A DNA stretch of 55,838 nt from an uncultured Clostridium sp. (GTDB taxonomy: Bacteria; Bacillota; Clostridia; Clostridiales; Clostridiaceae). Location of the stretch: assembly GCF_947072515.1 (NCBI RefSeq), contig NZ_CAMTIG010000023.1:1-55838 (forward strand), given 5' to 3'. Below, in pieces: positions 29,865-38,611 of this stretch. The position numbers and the translations under genes were made by a program. How positions within the stretch are numbered: the first letter of the stretch is position 1; each line of letters starts with the position of its first letter. Below the pieces are notes generated by a model. It did no database searches. It saw nothing but the letters and a program-made list of their open reading frames with translations, and was not told where the DNA came from.

Positions 29865-30923
29865 TAGTTTTAAATTATATTCGTTTTCAACTCTAGATTG
29901 TATTGTTCTAATAAAATCTATATGTGCAGAAATTTTATCACCAGATTTTAAGATTGTATCAAGAAAAAATTCTTCATTACATTTCTTTCTATTTTTAAAA
30001 TAATCTTTGGAAATTTTCCAATATTTTTGAGGGAAAGAAATATAGGAAATCAAATATCTAAAATCATCTATAGTCATTTTATTGAAAGTATTGTATTCTC
30101 TAAAAAGTCTTAAAGTAAGTTCAACATTCCAAGCTGTTTTTTCACGACGAAGAAGGCGTCTTAAAAAATATCCAAAGTCATTCATAGAATATTCAAGTTT
30201 ACATTTATCTAAATCGATTAGCCAAATATTATCCATTCTATCAAATATTAAATTCTTACTTACATAATCTCCATGACAAAGAGAACGAGATAAATTGTCA
30301 TGATTTACACGACTGCTCAATTCAAGGGAAAATTTACTTATTTCTAAATACATATCAAAAAATTCTAAAAAAGTTTCAGAAAAAATATCATTACATTTTA
30401 TAGCACAATTATAAGAAAGTAATATTTGATTAAAGTGTTTTAATGTCGTTATGTAAATATCAGTAAAACCTTCTCTTTTCTTACTTCCTTTTATTGGAAT
30501 GAAATTTTTAGAACTTTTATGAACATAAGATAATTGTTTTACAGCAGCTATTATATGGTTTGTTTGATTAGAATTACATTTAGTTCCATCAATCCAAATG
30601 GTTAATATAAAAAGCATACCATCTAAACTAACATATTTATCACCTTCTAAAGTATTTAAAAGTTTTGGAGTATTTATATTATTTTTAAAAAGCCATTCTA
30701 AAGCAGAATAAACAAAAAGTAAGTTTTCTTCATTAAAATAGACTTTTTTTAGACAGTAAGAACGATTTTTATAGGTAATTTTATATACAACACGCTGTTT
30801 ATCGGTATCTTTAGCTTTAATTACTTTTATAGTAGCATGCTCTAAACCATAATAGCTTAAAACTTTTTGACGAATAGTTTCTTCAGCGAAAATACTGGGA
30901 GTTTTAGAGGATAGCTTTTTCAT
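29862..30923 (-). CDS. CotS-family kinase-like spore coat protein
   Basis: The 353-residue protein has the aminoglycoside-phosphotransferase/protein-kinase-like fold of the CotS family. There is a Lys in the N-lobe (SYCLKKVYF), the Brenner-type loop LCHGDYVSKNLIF and the metal-binding WLIDLDKCKLEYSMND. Catalytic Asp, Asn and the second Asp are kept, so activity is possible. In Bacillus CotS and YtaA-type relatives are coat or cortex-associated proteins. AGGAGA precedes the ATG. It is on the opposite strand to all neighbours. The family call is good, the substrate unknown. Confidence 0.82.
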   Translation of the reverse strand: MKKLSSKTPSIFAEETIRQKVLSYYGLEHATIKVIKAKDTDKQRVVYKITYKNRSYCLKKVYFNEENLLFVYSALEWLFKNNINTPKLLNTLEGDKYVSLDGMLFILTIWIDGTKCNSNQTNHIIAAVKQLSYVHKSSKNFIPIKGSKKREGFTDIYITTLKHFNQILLSYNCAIKCNDIFSETFLEFFDMYLEISKFSLELSSRVNHDNLSRSLCHGDYVSKNLIFDRMDNIWLIDLDKCKLEYSMNDFGYFLRRLLRREKTAWNVELTLRLFREYNTFNKMTIDDFRYLISYISFPQKYWKISKDYFKNRKKCNEEFFLDTILKSGDKISAHIDFIRTIQSRVENEYNLKL

Positions 30924-30953
30924 TTATACATCTCCTAAATAATATTACTATTA

Positions 30954-30962
30954 TAGTCTATG
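30954..30962 (-). promoter_or_regulatory. Candidate SigK -10 element for the CotS-like gene
   Basis: On the minus strand CATAGACTA matches the SigK -10 form CATANNNTA about 30 bases before the start codon. A clear AC-type -35 was not found. An overlapping TATAAT allows a SigA reading instead. Confidence 0.35.
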
Positions 30963-31194
30963 TAGTAAGAGTGAATAAGAGAATTAAAATTTTTAAATAA
31001 TAAAAAAAATTATTTTGCAAATAATAAATACTAGTAATAATTAAAGATATTATGAGATAAATATAGAACAGAGGGAAAAAATAAACATTTAAAAATTTTA
31101 AGGTGAAAAATAACTATTTATTGGAGTTGACAAGGTGATAAAAGTAAAAGGAGTAAATTTTAGTAAATGTGAATAAAAAAGTTAAAATAAGGAA

Positions 31195-31220
31195 AGATAA
31201 ATTTATATATAAAATTATCT
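31195..31220. repeat. 26-bp imperfect palindrome upstream of dnaG
   Basis: Arms AGATAAATTTATA and TATAAAATTATCT match apart from one central A/A mismatch per arm. The 450-bp AT-rich gap 30924-31372 holds no gene that could be supported, and TTGACA at 31127-31132 has no well-placed -10. The palindrome is the only clear structure near the dnaG-rpoD operon start. Confidence 0.45.
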
Positions 31221-31372
31221 ATAAAAAAGAAGGATTTTTGCGAAGAAAGAAGAATAAGTAAATAAAGAGAAATATATTTGTGAAAAAAATAGAAATAAAG
31301 AAGGAAAAGAGAAAAAAATGTCGAATAATATATGAGTTGCAAAATAAATGTGCATGGAAAGGAGGATGCTCC

Positions 31373-33148
31373 TTGCGAATTTCAGAGGAAATTATTGAAA
31401 AGATAAAGAATGAAAATGATATTGTTGATGTTATTTCAGAAAGCGTAAAACTTAAGCGCTCTGGAAGAAACTATATGGGAATTTGTCCTTTTCATCATGA
31501 AAAGTCACCATCATTTAGTGTATCTCAAGATAAGCAAATATATAAATGTTTTGGGTGTGGAGAAGCAGGAAATGTATTGACTTTTGTAATGAAACAGAAG
31601 AATTTAAACTTTATTGAAGCATGTAAAATATTAGCTGAAAAAGCTAATATACCATTAAATACAGGGAAGAATGAAGATGATAAATTATTAAAAAAGAAAG
31701 AAGTTTTATATAAAGTCAATATAGAAGCAGCAAGATATTTCTTCTCTAATCTTCAAAATGAGAGAGAAAAAAAAGAATATTTCATAAGAAGAGGAATAAG
31801 TGAATTAACAATAAAAAGATTTGGACTTGGATATGCTAAAGAAGGGTGGCAAAACCTAAGGACATATTTAAATAAAAAGGGATTTAGCGATACCATACTA
31901 TTAGAAGCTGGATTAGTGCTAAAAAGTGAAAAGAACGGAACTATCTATGATAGGTTTAGAAATAGAGTTATGTTTCCAGTATTCGATTTTAAAGGTAGAG
32001 TTATTGGATTTGGAGGTAGAGTTTTAGATGACTCAAAACCTAAATATCTTAATTCCCCAGAAACACTTATTTTCCAAAAAGGAACTAATTTATATGGTTT
32101 AAATTTTGCAATAAAAAATAATATAAAAGAGAGATACTTTATTATGGTAGAAGGATATATGGATTTAATAAGCTTAAATCAATATGGAATACATAATGTA
32201 GTAGCATCTTTAGGAACAGCATTAACTGTTAAACAAGCAAGACTCTTAAAAAGATATGCAGATAAAGTTATTATTTCTTTTGATGCAGATATTGCAGGGC
32301 AAACAGCTACACTTAGAGGATTAGATATTCTAAAGGAAGCAGGATTTGATGTGAGAGTGCTCCAAATACCAGAAGGAAAAGACCCAGATGAATTCGTAAG
32401 AAATAATAGGGAAGATTCTTTTTTGAAATTAGTGGAGGATGCACAATCTTTAATTGGTTATAGATTAAAGAGAGCAAAAGAGGGAATTAATTTTAATGAT
32501 CAACAATCTGTAGTTAAGTATGGAAATAGAGTTGCATCTATAATAAGTGATTTAAATCCAGTTGAAAAAGATATTTATATTAAAGGAATATCTGAAGAGA
32601 CAGGAATTAAGGAACAATCTTTATACGATTTAATTCAAATGAAGAAAAATATGCAAAATGAAGGTAATATGTATAAAAATGGAGAAAATGGAACAAAATT
32701 ATATGTGGAGCCTGCATATTTAAAAGCAGAAAGATCAATCATAAAGTTAATGCTAAATAAAGAGTTTTATGACCAAATCATATTACAAATAACAGAAGAT
32801 GACTTTAATAAAGAAGAAAACAAAAAAATATTTAATTTAATAAAAAATGGCATGAATGAAGCTATTGATAATATGGAAACATATATAGAAACTCATTGTG
32901 ATGATCCAAATTCATCTGGTGAGTGGGTAAATATAAAAGAATTTAAAATTTTAGAGGCTAATGATAAAAATAAACTTATAATAGATAATGTTCATCAAGT
33001 AAAACTATTTAAAGTAGAAGAAGAAATGAAAAATTTATTATTAGAAATGAAAACTTTAGAAAAAGAGGGTAAGCTTGATGAAACTATTAAGTTAGCTCCT
33101 AGAAGGATAGAACTTATGGGAAAGATGAAAGAATTGAAAATGAGGTAA
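31373..33148 (+). CDS. dnaG: DNA primase
   Basis: DnaG makes RNA primers for replication. The zinc-binding domain has Cys38, His41, Cys59 and Cys62 (CPFHHEKSPSF, YKCFGCGEAGNV). The TOPRIM core shows MVEGYMDLISL and SFDADIAGQTA, and a C-terminal helicase-interaction domain follows. A TTG start at 31373 giving MRISEEIIEKI is preferred: AAAGGAGG (31358-31365) is spaced correctly and the longer N-terminus from 31280 is not family-like. The macromolecular synthesis order dnaG-rpoD is conserved. Confidence 0.96.
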   Translation: MRISEEIIEKIKNENDIVDVISESVKLKRSGRNYMGICPFHHEKSPSFSVSQDKQIYKCFGCGEAGNVLTFVMKQKNLNFIEACKILAEKANIPLNTGKNEDDKLLKKKEVLYKVNIEAARYFFSNLQNEREKKEYFIRRGISELTIKRFGLGYAKEGWQNLRTYLNKKGFSDTILLEAGLVLKSEKNGTIYDRFRNRVMFPVFDFKGRVIGFGGRVLDDSKPKYLNSPETLIFQKGTNLYGLNFAIKNNIKERYFIMVEGYMDLISLNQYGIHNVVASLGTALTVKQARLLKRYADKVIISFDADIAGQTATLRGLDILKEAGFDVRVLQIPEGKDPDEFVRNNREDSFLKLVEDAQSLIGYRLKRAKEGINFNDQQSVVKYGNRVASIISDLNPVEKDIYIKGISEETGIKEQSLYDLIQMKKNMQNEGNMYKNGENGTKLYVEPAYLKAERSIIKLMLNKEFYDQIILQITEDDFNKEENKKIFNLIKNGMNEAIDNMETYIETHCDDPNSSGEWVNIKEFKILEANDKNKLIIDNVHQVKLFKVEEEMKNLLLEMKTLEKEGKLDETIKLAPRRIELMGKMKELKMR

Positions 33149-33178
33149 AAATGGCATTAACGGAAGGAGGCAATAAAC

Positions 33179-34297
33179 ATGGTAGAAAAAACAAAAGTAA
33201 AAAAAGACGATAAAAAAGAAAAAAATAATAAAATGACGGTTGTCAAAAATTTGATAGATAAAGGTAAGAAAAATGGATCATTGTCTTATAAAGAGATAAT
33301 GGAAGAAATTGATAATATAGAATTAAGTACAGAACAAATAGAAAAAATATATGAAGTCCTTGAATCAATGGGAATAGAAGTTACAGGTGAAAGAGCCACT
33401 ACTAAGAAAGCTGAGGAAGAGGAAGAAGAGGAAGAAGAAGAATTAGATTTAAGTATACCAGAAGGAATTGCAATAGATGACCCTGTAAGAATGTATTTAA
33501 AAGAAATAGGGAAAGTTCCTTTATTATCTTCAGAAGAGGAAATTGATTTAGCAAGAAGAATAGAAGAAGGAAGCCAATATGCTAAGAAAAAATTAGCTGA
33601 AGCAAACCTTAGACTTGTAGTAAGTATTGCCAAAAGATATGTAGGAAGAGGAATGTTATTCCTAGACCTTATTCAAGAAGGAAATTTAGGGCTTATAAAA
33701 GCAGTTGAAAAATTTGATTATAGAAAAGGATATAAGTTTTCTACTTATGCTACTTGGTGGATAAGACAGGCGATAACAAGAGCTATTGCAGACCAAGCAA
33801 GAACGATAAGAATACCTGTACATATGGTAGAAACTATAAATAAACTTATAAGAGTTCAAAGACAATTACTTCAAGAGCTTGGAAGAGATCCATTCCCAGA
33901 AGAAATTTCAAAAGTAATGGATTTACCAGTTGAAAAAGTAAGAGAAATACAAAAAATAGCGCAAGAACCGGTTTCATTAGAAACACCAATTGGAGAAGAG
34001 GAAGATAGTCACTTAGGAGACTTTATTCCAGATGATGATGCACCAGCACCAGCAGAAGCAGCAGCATTTACAATGTTAAAAGAACAACTTATAAATGTGC
34101 TTGATACTTTAACTCCAAGAGAAGAAAAAGTTTTAAGATTAAGATTTGGTTTAGATGATGGAAGAGCTAGAACATTAGAAGAAGTTGGTAAAGAATTTAA
34201 TGTTACTAGAGAAAGAATTAGACAGATAGAAGCTAAAGCTTTAAGAAAGCTTAGACATCCTTCTAGAAGTAAAAAACTTAAAGACTATCTAGACTAA
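33179..34297 (+). CDS. rpoD: Housekeeping RNA polymerase sigma factor SigA
   Basis: The 372-residue protein has region 1.1, an acidic glutamate run (about residues 80-90) and region 1.2 [17 protein letters not shown]. Region 2 reads [20 protein letters not shown] and [13 protein letters not shown]; region 3 and region 4 ([20 protein letters not shown]) follow. It recognises the TTGACA/TATAAT promoters seen across this window. AAGGAGG precedes the ATG. A strong terminator follows. Confidence 0.99.
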   Translation: MVEKTKVKKDDKKEKNNKMTVVKNLIDKGKKNGSLSYKEIMEEIDNIELSTEQIEKIYEVLESMGIEVTGERATTKKAEEEEEEEEEELDLSIPEGIAIDDPVRMYLKEIGKVPLLSSEEEIDLARRIEEGSQYAKKKLAEANLRLVVSIAKRYVGRGMLFLDLIQEGNLGLIKAVEKFDYRKGYKFSTYATWWIRQAITRAIADQARTIRIPVHMVETINKLIRVQRQLLQELGRDPFPEEISKVMDLPVEKVREIQKIAQEPVSLETPIGEEEDSHLGDFIPDDDAPAPAEAAAFTMLKEQLINVLDTLTPREEKVLRLRFGLDDGRARTLEEVGKEFNVTRERIRQIEAKALRKLRHPSRSKKLKDYLD

Positions 34298-34323
34298 AAA
34301 AAGCACCATAAGGTGCTTTTTTA
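34297..34323 (+). terminator. Intrinsic terminator after rpoD
   Basis: The stem AAAAAGCACC / GGTGCTTTTT with an ATAA loop runs into further T residues. Confidence 0.93.
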
Positions 34324-34378
34324 GTTTTTAAATATGATATACAAAAAATAGAAATTAAGATGATGACAGGAGAAAAAA

Positions 34379-35071
34379 ATGGAATTAAGTAGAAGATTAG
34401 AAATGATATTAGAAAATATTGATGAATGTAATTGTGTATTAGACGTTGGAACAGATCATGGATATATCCCAATAGAAGTAATAAAAAGAAAAATTTCTAA
34501 AAAGGCCATTGCTTCAGATATAAATAAAGATCCATTAGATAAGGCAAAACTTAACTCAATATTTGAAGGCGTAGATGAAGAGATTGAATTAAGATTAGGA
34601 AGTGGATTAGATACAATTAAAAAGAATGAAGTTGATTCAATTGTCATTGCTGGTATGGGGGGCAATTTAATTAAAGAAATTTTAGAAAATGGGAAAAATA
34701 AAATTAAAGAAGCAGCTTCTATAATTTTATTACCAGCACAAAATCCAGAAGTTTTAAGAGAATATCTTTACGCAAATGGATATGAAATAATAAAAGAAGA
34801 TTTATGTGTAGATGAAGATATATACTATGAATTATTTAAAGTTAGAATAAATGAATCTTCAAAAACAGAATTAGAAAAAATATATTATGAAATAAGTCCA
34901 GTTTTATTAAGAGATAAAAATCCATTAATGAAAGAATTCATAGAAGAAAAAATAAACAAGTATACAAAAATATCAAATCTTATAGAAGATGATAGTGAAA
35001 ATGCAATAAAAAGAAAAGAAGAACTTACTGATAAAGTAAATATCTTAGAAAATATGATGAAATACTGTTAA
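34379..35071 (+). CDS. trmK: tRNA m1A22 methyltransferase TrmK
   Basis: The 230-residue protein has a Rossmann SAM-binding domain (VLDVGTDHGYIPIEVI motif I, IAGMGGNLIKEIL motif IV-like) and a C-terminal coiled-coil helix pair, as in Bacillus TrmK (YqfN). It methylates A22 of tRNA. CAGGAG precedes the ATG. It lies between rpoD and the Nif3-like gene as in other Firmicutes. Confidence 0.94.
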   Translation: MELSRRLEMILENIDECNCVLDVGTDHGYIPIEVIKRKISKKAIASDINKDPLDKAKLNSIFEGVDEEIELRLGSGLDTIKKNEVDSIVIAGMGGNLIKEILENGKNKIKEAASIILLPAQNPEVLREYLYANGYEIIKEDLCVDEDIYYELFKVRINESSKTELEKIYYEISPVLLRDKNPLMKEFIEEKINKYTKISNLIEDDSENAIKRKEELTDKVNILENMMKYC

Positions 35072-35085
35072 AAGGGGAGGGAAGT

Positions 35086-35874
35086 ATGATGAAAAATATA
35101 CAAAATATTATGGATTTAATGGAAGGATTTGCACCTATTAAATTAAAGGAAGACTTTGATAATGTTGGATTAATGGTAGGCGATGCAAATGAAGATGTAA
35201 GGAAGGTTTTATTAGCCTTAGATTGTACAGATGAGGTTATTGAAGAGGCGATAGTTAAGAAGTGTGAATTAATAATAACTCATCATCCATTAATTTTTAG
35301 AAAGCCAAACAGAATTATAGAGCAAGATTTATTAGGTAGTAAGATAATAAAATTAATAAAAAATAATATTGCTGTATATTCTAGTCATACAAACTTAGAT
35401 TCAGTAGAAAATGGAATAAATGATACATTAGTAGAAATGCTAGGATTTAAAGATAGTAAGATAATAGATGAATATAAAGGTGAAGAAAATTGTGGAATAG
35501 GAAGAATAATTTCCTTAGATACTGAAATAGATTCAAGAGAATTAATTAAAGATTTAAAAAATATTTTAAAGAATGATTATATTCGTGGGCACATTGGTAA
35601 GGAAAAAATAAAAACTATTGCCATAATAAATGGTAGTGGAACAAGTTATTTTGAAGAGGCTTATAAATTAGGAGCTGATTGTATAATAACAGGAGATACA
35701 TCATATCACTATATATCAGACTATAAAGAACTAGGTGTAACTATTTTAGATGCAGATCATTTTAATACAGAATGGCTTGTATTCTTAGAAGTAATGAAAA
35801 AAATTACAAAAGAATTTAATGATGTAGAATTTATAGAATCAGAAAAGACAGAAAATCCATATGAAATTTTTTAG
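35086..35874 (+). CDS. Nif3-like dinuclear metal protein
   Basis: The 262-residue protein belongs to the Nif3/YqfO family. Metal ligands are visible in IITHHPLIFRK, SSHTNLDS and DADHFNTEW. The PII-like insertion found in longer bacterial forms is small or absent. The molecular role is not settled; a GTP cyclohydrolase-related fold and involvement in metal or one-carbon biology have been proposed for relatives. AAGGGGAGGG lies before ATG 35086; the next ATG three bases on is equally possible. Confidence 0.9.
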   Translation: MMKNIQNIMDLMEGFAPIKLKEDFDNVGLMVGDANEDVRKVLLALDCTDEVIEEAIVKKCELIITHHPLIFRKPNRIIEQDLLGSKIIKLIKNNIAVYSSHTNLDSVENGINDTLVEMLGFKDSKIIDEYKGEENCGIGRIISLDTEIDSRELIKDLKNILKNDYIRGHIGKEKIKTIAIINGSGTSYFEEAYKLGADCIITGDTSYHYISDYKELGVTILDADHFNTEWLVFLEVMKKITKEFNDVEFIESEKTENPYEIF

Positions 35875-35942
35875 AATTGAAAATAAAATATAAATATAAA
35901 CATATAATAAGAATGATAATAATTATTTAAGGTTGTATTTAT

Positions 35943-36158
35943 ATGGGAAGAAAAAAACATAATGGATTTCAAGGGAATTTCAATAGAAATTTCGAAAATT
36001 TAAGGCGAAATTTTTGCAGTTTAGGATGTGTTAGATGGTTTACACCTACAAGAGCATGTGTTTGTAGTGCTATATTTACTATACTTATTATAAGTGGAGT
36101 GGGATTATATCAATTAATAATAATCTTTTTATTGTTAATAATAATGCAATTAGTATAA
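35943..36158 (+). CDS. Small membrane protein of unknown function next to rnpB
   Basis: A 71-residue product has a basic, Asn/Phe/Arg-rich N-terminus, four cysteines in residues 27-41 (CSLGCVRW, CVCS) and one or two hydrophobic helices from about residue 42 to the end. Only a weak AAGG lies before the ATG. No family is recognised. The cysteine-rich juxtamembrane segment and good composition support a real gene, but it could be spurious. Confidence 0.5.
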   Translation: MGRKKHNGFQGNFNRNFENLRRNFCSLGCVRWFTPTRACVCSAIFTILIISGVGLYQLIIIFLLLIIMQLV

Positions 36159-36187
36159 AAATATATGGTTTTTTCAAAAATTTTACT

Positions 36188-36215
36188 TTGATAAATTCAA
36201 AAAATATGGTATCAT
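36188..36215 (+). promoter_or_regulatory. Promoter of rnpB
   Basis: TTGATA (36188-36193) and TATCAT (36210-36215) are 16 bp apart and place the start of transcription near 36222, exactly where the RNase P RNA begins. Confidence 0.7.
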
Positions 36216-36222
36216 AGGAAAT

Positions 36223-36588
36223 GCGAGTGAGACGTGTAATCGCTGCTAGTCTTGAACTAGGAGAGGAAAGTCGGAGCTCCATAGGGTAGGGTGCTGGTTA
36301 ACGGCCAGTCAAGGTGACTTGAAGGATAGTGCAACAGAAATATACCGCCAGAAGCTGTAAAGCTGAGATCACTTAGGTGTCTGGTAAGGATGGAAAGGCG
36401 AAGGTAAGAGCTCACCAGCGTAATGGAGACATTATGGCTATGTAAACCCCACTTGGAGCAAGACCGAGAAAGAAACAATAAGGAGTGACCCGCTCCGTTT
36501 CATGGTGTGTCGCTTGAGCTTGTTGGCAACAATAAGCCTAGATAGATGATTACTTAATACAGAACTCCGCTTATGGCTTATCTCGTTT
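36223..36588 (+). ncRNA. rnpB: RNase P RNA (bacterial class A type)
   Basis: The catalytic RNA that matures tRNA 5' ends. Conserved blocks are GAGAGGAAAGTC (CR I/P4 5' strand), ACAGAAATATACCGCC, GTAAGAGCTCACCAGCG, AAACCCCACTTGGAGCAAG and CCTAGATAGATGATTAC. The terminal block AGAACTCCGCTTAT carries the P4 3' strand. P1 pairs CGAGTGAG (36224-36231) with CTTA and CTCG (36577-36585) around one bulged T, which fixes the ends. In P4 the strands read CGGAG and CTCCG instead of the CCGGG/CCCGG form of E. coli; pairing is fully preserved. No T-run follows the 3' end, so it is probably trimmed by RNases. The prophage begins just beyond. Confidence 0.95.
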
Positions 36589-36625
36589 TACTATATTACA
36601 GGGCTGTAGGGTTTGGTGCTGAAAA

Positions 36626-36646
36626 TTTGCCCCAGTTTTGCCCCAG
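36626..36646. repeat. Two direct repeats, candidate integrase arm sites near attL
   Basis: TTTGCCCCAG occurs at 36626-36635 and 36637-36646, an 11-bp period (one helical turn), between rnpB and the integrase gene. These are the only GC-rich bases in an AT-rich gap. Tyrosine integrases with an N-terminal arm-binding domain use such repeats. The att core itself cannot be fixed because attR is outside the window. Confidence 0.55.
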
Positions 36647-36694
36647 TCAGTAATTTAGTTGTTTTTAAAATTGAAATTATGATAAAGAATAAAT

Positions 36695-36728
36695 AAAAAA
36701 GCTCCCAGTTGTTTGGAAGCTTTTTTTA
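36695..36728. terminator. Terminator after the integrase gene (usable from both sides)
   Basis: The stem AAAAAGCT-CCCA / TTGG-AAGCTTTTT with a five-base loop and flanking A and T runs lies at the 3' end of the minus-strand integrase gene. Confidence 0.75.
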
Positions 36729-37859
36729 ATGTTTTAAAATATCATGAATAACATTAGTTGCATTTCTATTCATTTTCTCAGTAGTATGTGCATAGATATC
36801 CATAGTTGTTTGAATCATAGAATGACCTAATCTAGTAGAGAGAGTTTTAAAATCTATACCACCTTCTAAAAGTAAAGTTGCATTTGTATGTCTTAAATCA
36901 TGCCAACGTATTCTTTTTTCAATTCCTATATATCCTAAAATCCTTTTAAGTCTTTGTAAAAAAGTTGCTGGATGAATATAAGAGCCATTTGCCCATCTGA
37001 AAATTAAATCGTACTCTTTTTTATTCCAAATATTTTTTACATAATGAGAGGAATAATCTTCTTTATGGATTTTTTGTTTAAGTTTGATTTCTTCTAATCT
37101 ATTTATTAAAAAATCAGAGATTGGAAGAGTTCTATAAGCATTTGCAGTTTTACAAGAACCCATTTCATAAATACCTTCAATTCTAACTAAGTTATTATTA
37201 ATAGATATAGATTTGTTTTTAAAATCTATATCATCCCAACAAAGTCCGGATAATTCACCACGTCTAAGTCCAGTTTCTAAAGTTAATTCTAGGGCGAATC
37301 TAAACATGAAATCTTCAAAATCATTTATATCTAAATAATTATAAATTTTATGAAATTCTTCTACAGTTAAGACATTAGCTTTAAAATTGTCTCTTTTAGG
37401 AATATCAGCGAACTTACAAGGATTATCATTAAGCATTTGCAATTTAACAGCTTTATTAAGTGCTGCTCTTAGCGTTCCGAAATAAGTTTGTCGTGAAGTG
37501 CCTGAAAGTCCTTTCTTTTTCATATCTTTTAAAAATAATTCAATATGAAAAACTTTTAAATCACATAGTAGGATGTCTCCAATTATAGGATCAATATATA
37601 ATTCAATAGTTTTTTTATATTTTTCTACAGTGCTTTTAGCTCTATCTTCCATAACGTAATCTGCTATCCAAAGATTTAAAAAATCTTTAAGTTTAGTTTT
37701 AGGTGGGACGATTATATTATTCTGAAGTTTGTATAATTCATCATTTAATTTTTCCAAAGCCTCTTTTTTAGTTTTACCACCTACTTTTTCAATTCGAGTA
37801 GTACCTAAAAGATATCTATAATACCATTTACTTCCTCTTTTCCTTACTGTTCCTTGCAT
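36726..37859 (-). CDS. int: Prophage tyrosine integrase
   Basis: The 377-residue protein has an N-terminal three-strand arm-binding domain (MQGTVRKRGSKWYYRYLLG), a SAM-like core-binding domain (about residues 55-140) and the catalytic domain. Catalytic Arg is in GLRRGELSGL, His-x-x-Arg in HDLRHTNATL, His in LGHS and the nucleophile Tyr in MDIYAHTT. Start 37859 follows GAAGGAG; a longer reading lacks a ribosome binding site. It lies at the left prophage end, transcribed toward rnpB, which places the attachment site between rnpB and this gene. Confidence 0.95.
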   Translation of the reverse strand: MQGTVRKRGSKWYYRYLLGTTRIEKVGGKTKKEALEKLNDELYKLQNNIIVPPKTKLKDFLNLWIADYVMEDRAKSTVEKYKKTIELYIDPIIGDILLCDLKVFHIELFLKDMKKKGLSGTSRQTYFGTLRAALNKAVKLQMLNDNPCKFADIPKRDNFKANVLTVEEFHKIYNYLDINDFEDFMFRFALELTLETGLRRGELSGLCWDDIDFKNKSISINNNLVRIEGIYEMGSCKTANAYRTLPISDFLINRLEEIKLKQKIHKEDYSSHYVKNIWNKKEYDLIFRWANGSYIHPATFLQRLKRILGYIGIEKRIRWHDLRHTNATLLLEGGIDFKTLSTRLGHSMIQTTMDIYAHTTEKMNRNATNVIHDILKH

Positions 37860-37947
37860 AAGACTCTTTCTCCTTCTCGTTAGTATATATAATAGTGTCA
37901 TTTTGTTTAATTTTCTCTATAGAAATTAAAAGTTGAAGTAATTTCAA
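37828..37947 (-). CDS. Possible 39-residue leader ORF overlapping int
   Basis: A TTG at 37947 follows a good GGAGG and opens a 39-residue frame (start MKLLQLLISIEKIKQNDTII, basic C-terminus). It ends inside the first codons of int. It could be a small regulatory or Xis-like product, or simply allow coupled translation of int. Evidence is the ribosome binding site only. Confidence 0.3.
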   Translation of the reverse strand: MKLLQLLISIEKIKQNDTIIYTNEKEKESYARNSKEKRK

Positions 37948-38075
37948 ATAAAAACCTCCTTAAATCAATATAAAAGCAAAAAATTACTTAAAAAATGAAA
38001 TAAATTACTTAAATTTATTATAAATCTAATAATATAAAATGGAAGTGTCTGTATACCGAACTTTTCGACAAAACA

Positions 38076-38100
38076 AAAGTAGCATGATTTATGCTACTTT
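38076..38100 (-). terminator. Terminator of the repressor gene
   Basis: Arms AAAGTAGCAT and ATGCTACTTT with a five-base loop surround the stop codon of the minus-strand repressor; a T-rich run follows on the minus strand. The bases from here to the integrase leader (37948-38075) hold no other supported feature. Confidence 0.75.
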
Positions 38101-38474
38101 TTATTTTTTATTTCTTCAATTATGGAATCTACATCAAACCGATAGGATTTTAAAAGCTTAACAAGCTCTGAAACTTCTGATGGTGTTAGATTATAAGGAT
38201 AATCTTTTGAAATATCAATGGTAATATTATCGTTATCTTCAGTATAATTATATACATTTGAATTTGGATTGTTTGTTTTACCATGTAAATAATCTAATGT
38301 ACAATCTAATGCATCAGAGAGTTTTGCTATAGTCTCCAAATCGGGACTAGAATAATCACGTTCATATTTACTTATGTTGAATTCAGAAAGTAAAACTTTA
38401 CTACCGAGTTCTTTTTGGGTTAACCCAAGTTCTTTTCTTCTGGTTTTAATTCTTTCACCTAAGGAAAAAGTCAA
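38094..38474 (-). CDS. CI-like prophage repressor (XRE-type HTH)
   Basis: The 126-residue protein has an N-terminal XRE helix-turn-helix (GERIKTRRKELGLTQKELGS, then LSEFNISKYERD) and a C-terminal helical segment likely for dimerisation. There is no peptidase S24 domain, so it is not a self-cleaving LexA-like repressor; induction must work another way. A TTG start at 38474 is chosen because GGGAGGTG lies directly upstream. It faces the divergent early operon across a 210-bp control region. Confidence 0.88.
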   Translation of the reverse strand: MTFSLGERIKTRRKELGLTQKELGSKVLLSEFNISKYERDYSSPDLETIAKLSDALDCTLDYLHGKTNNPNSNVYNYTEDNDNITIDISKDYPYNLTPSEVSELVKLLKSYRFDVDSIIEEIKNKK

Positions 38475-38611
38475 AAAAACACCTCCCTGAATGTAGTTCA
38501 TATCTTAATTGGTTCTTAACTAAATTATACAATAATAAAGTCGAAAATAAGTAAAAGTAACCAAAAGTGTCATAAAAGTTTAAAAAAAAGTTACAAAATT
38601 CATTAAATGTG

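Noticed and set aside
36088..36478. Two minus-strand open frames across the start and middle of rnpB
   Set aside because: They overlap the RNase P RNA, which is established by conserved blocks and the P1/P4 pairings; no start signals.
36283..36621. Similar 15-mers TAGGGTAGGGTGCTG (in rnpB) and TAGGGTTTGGTGCTG (just after rnpB), considered as an att-related duplication
   Set aside because: Two mismatches and short length; could arise by chance, and the real att core cannot be tested without attR.
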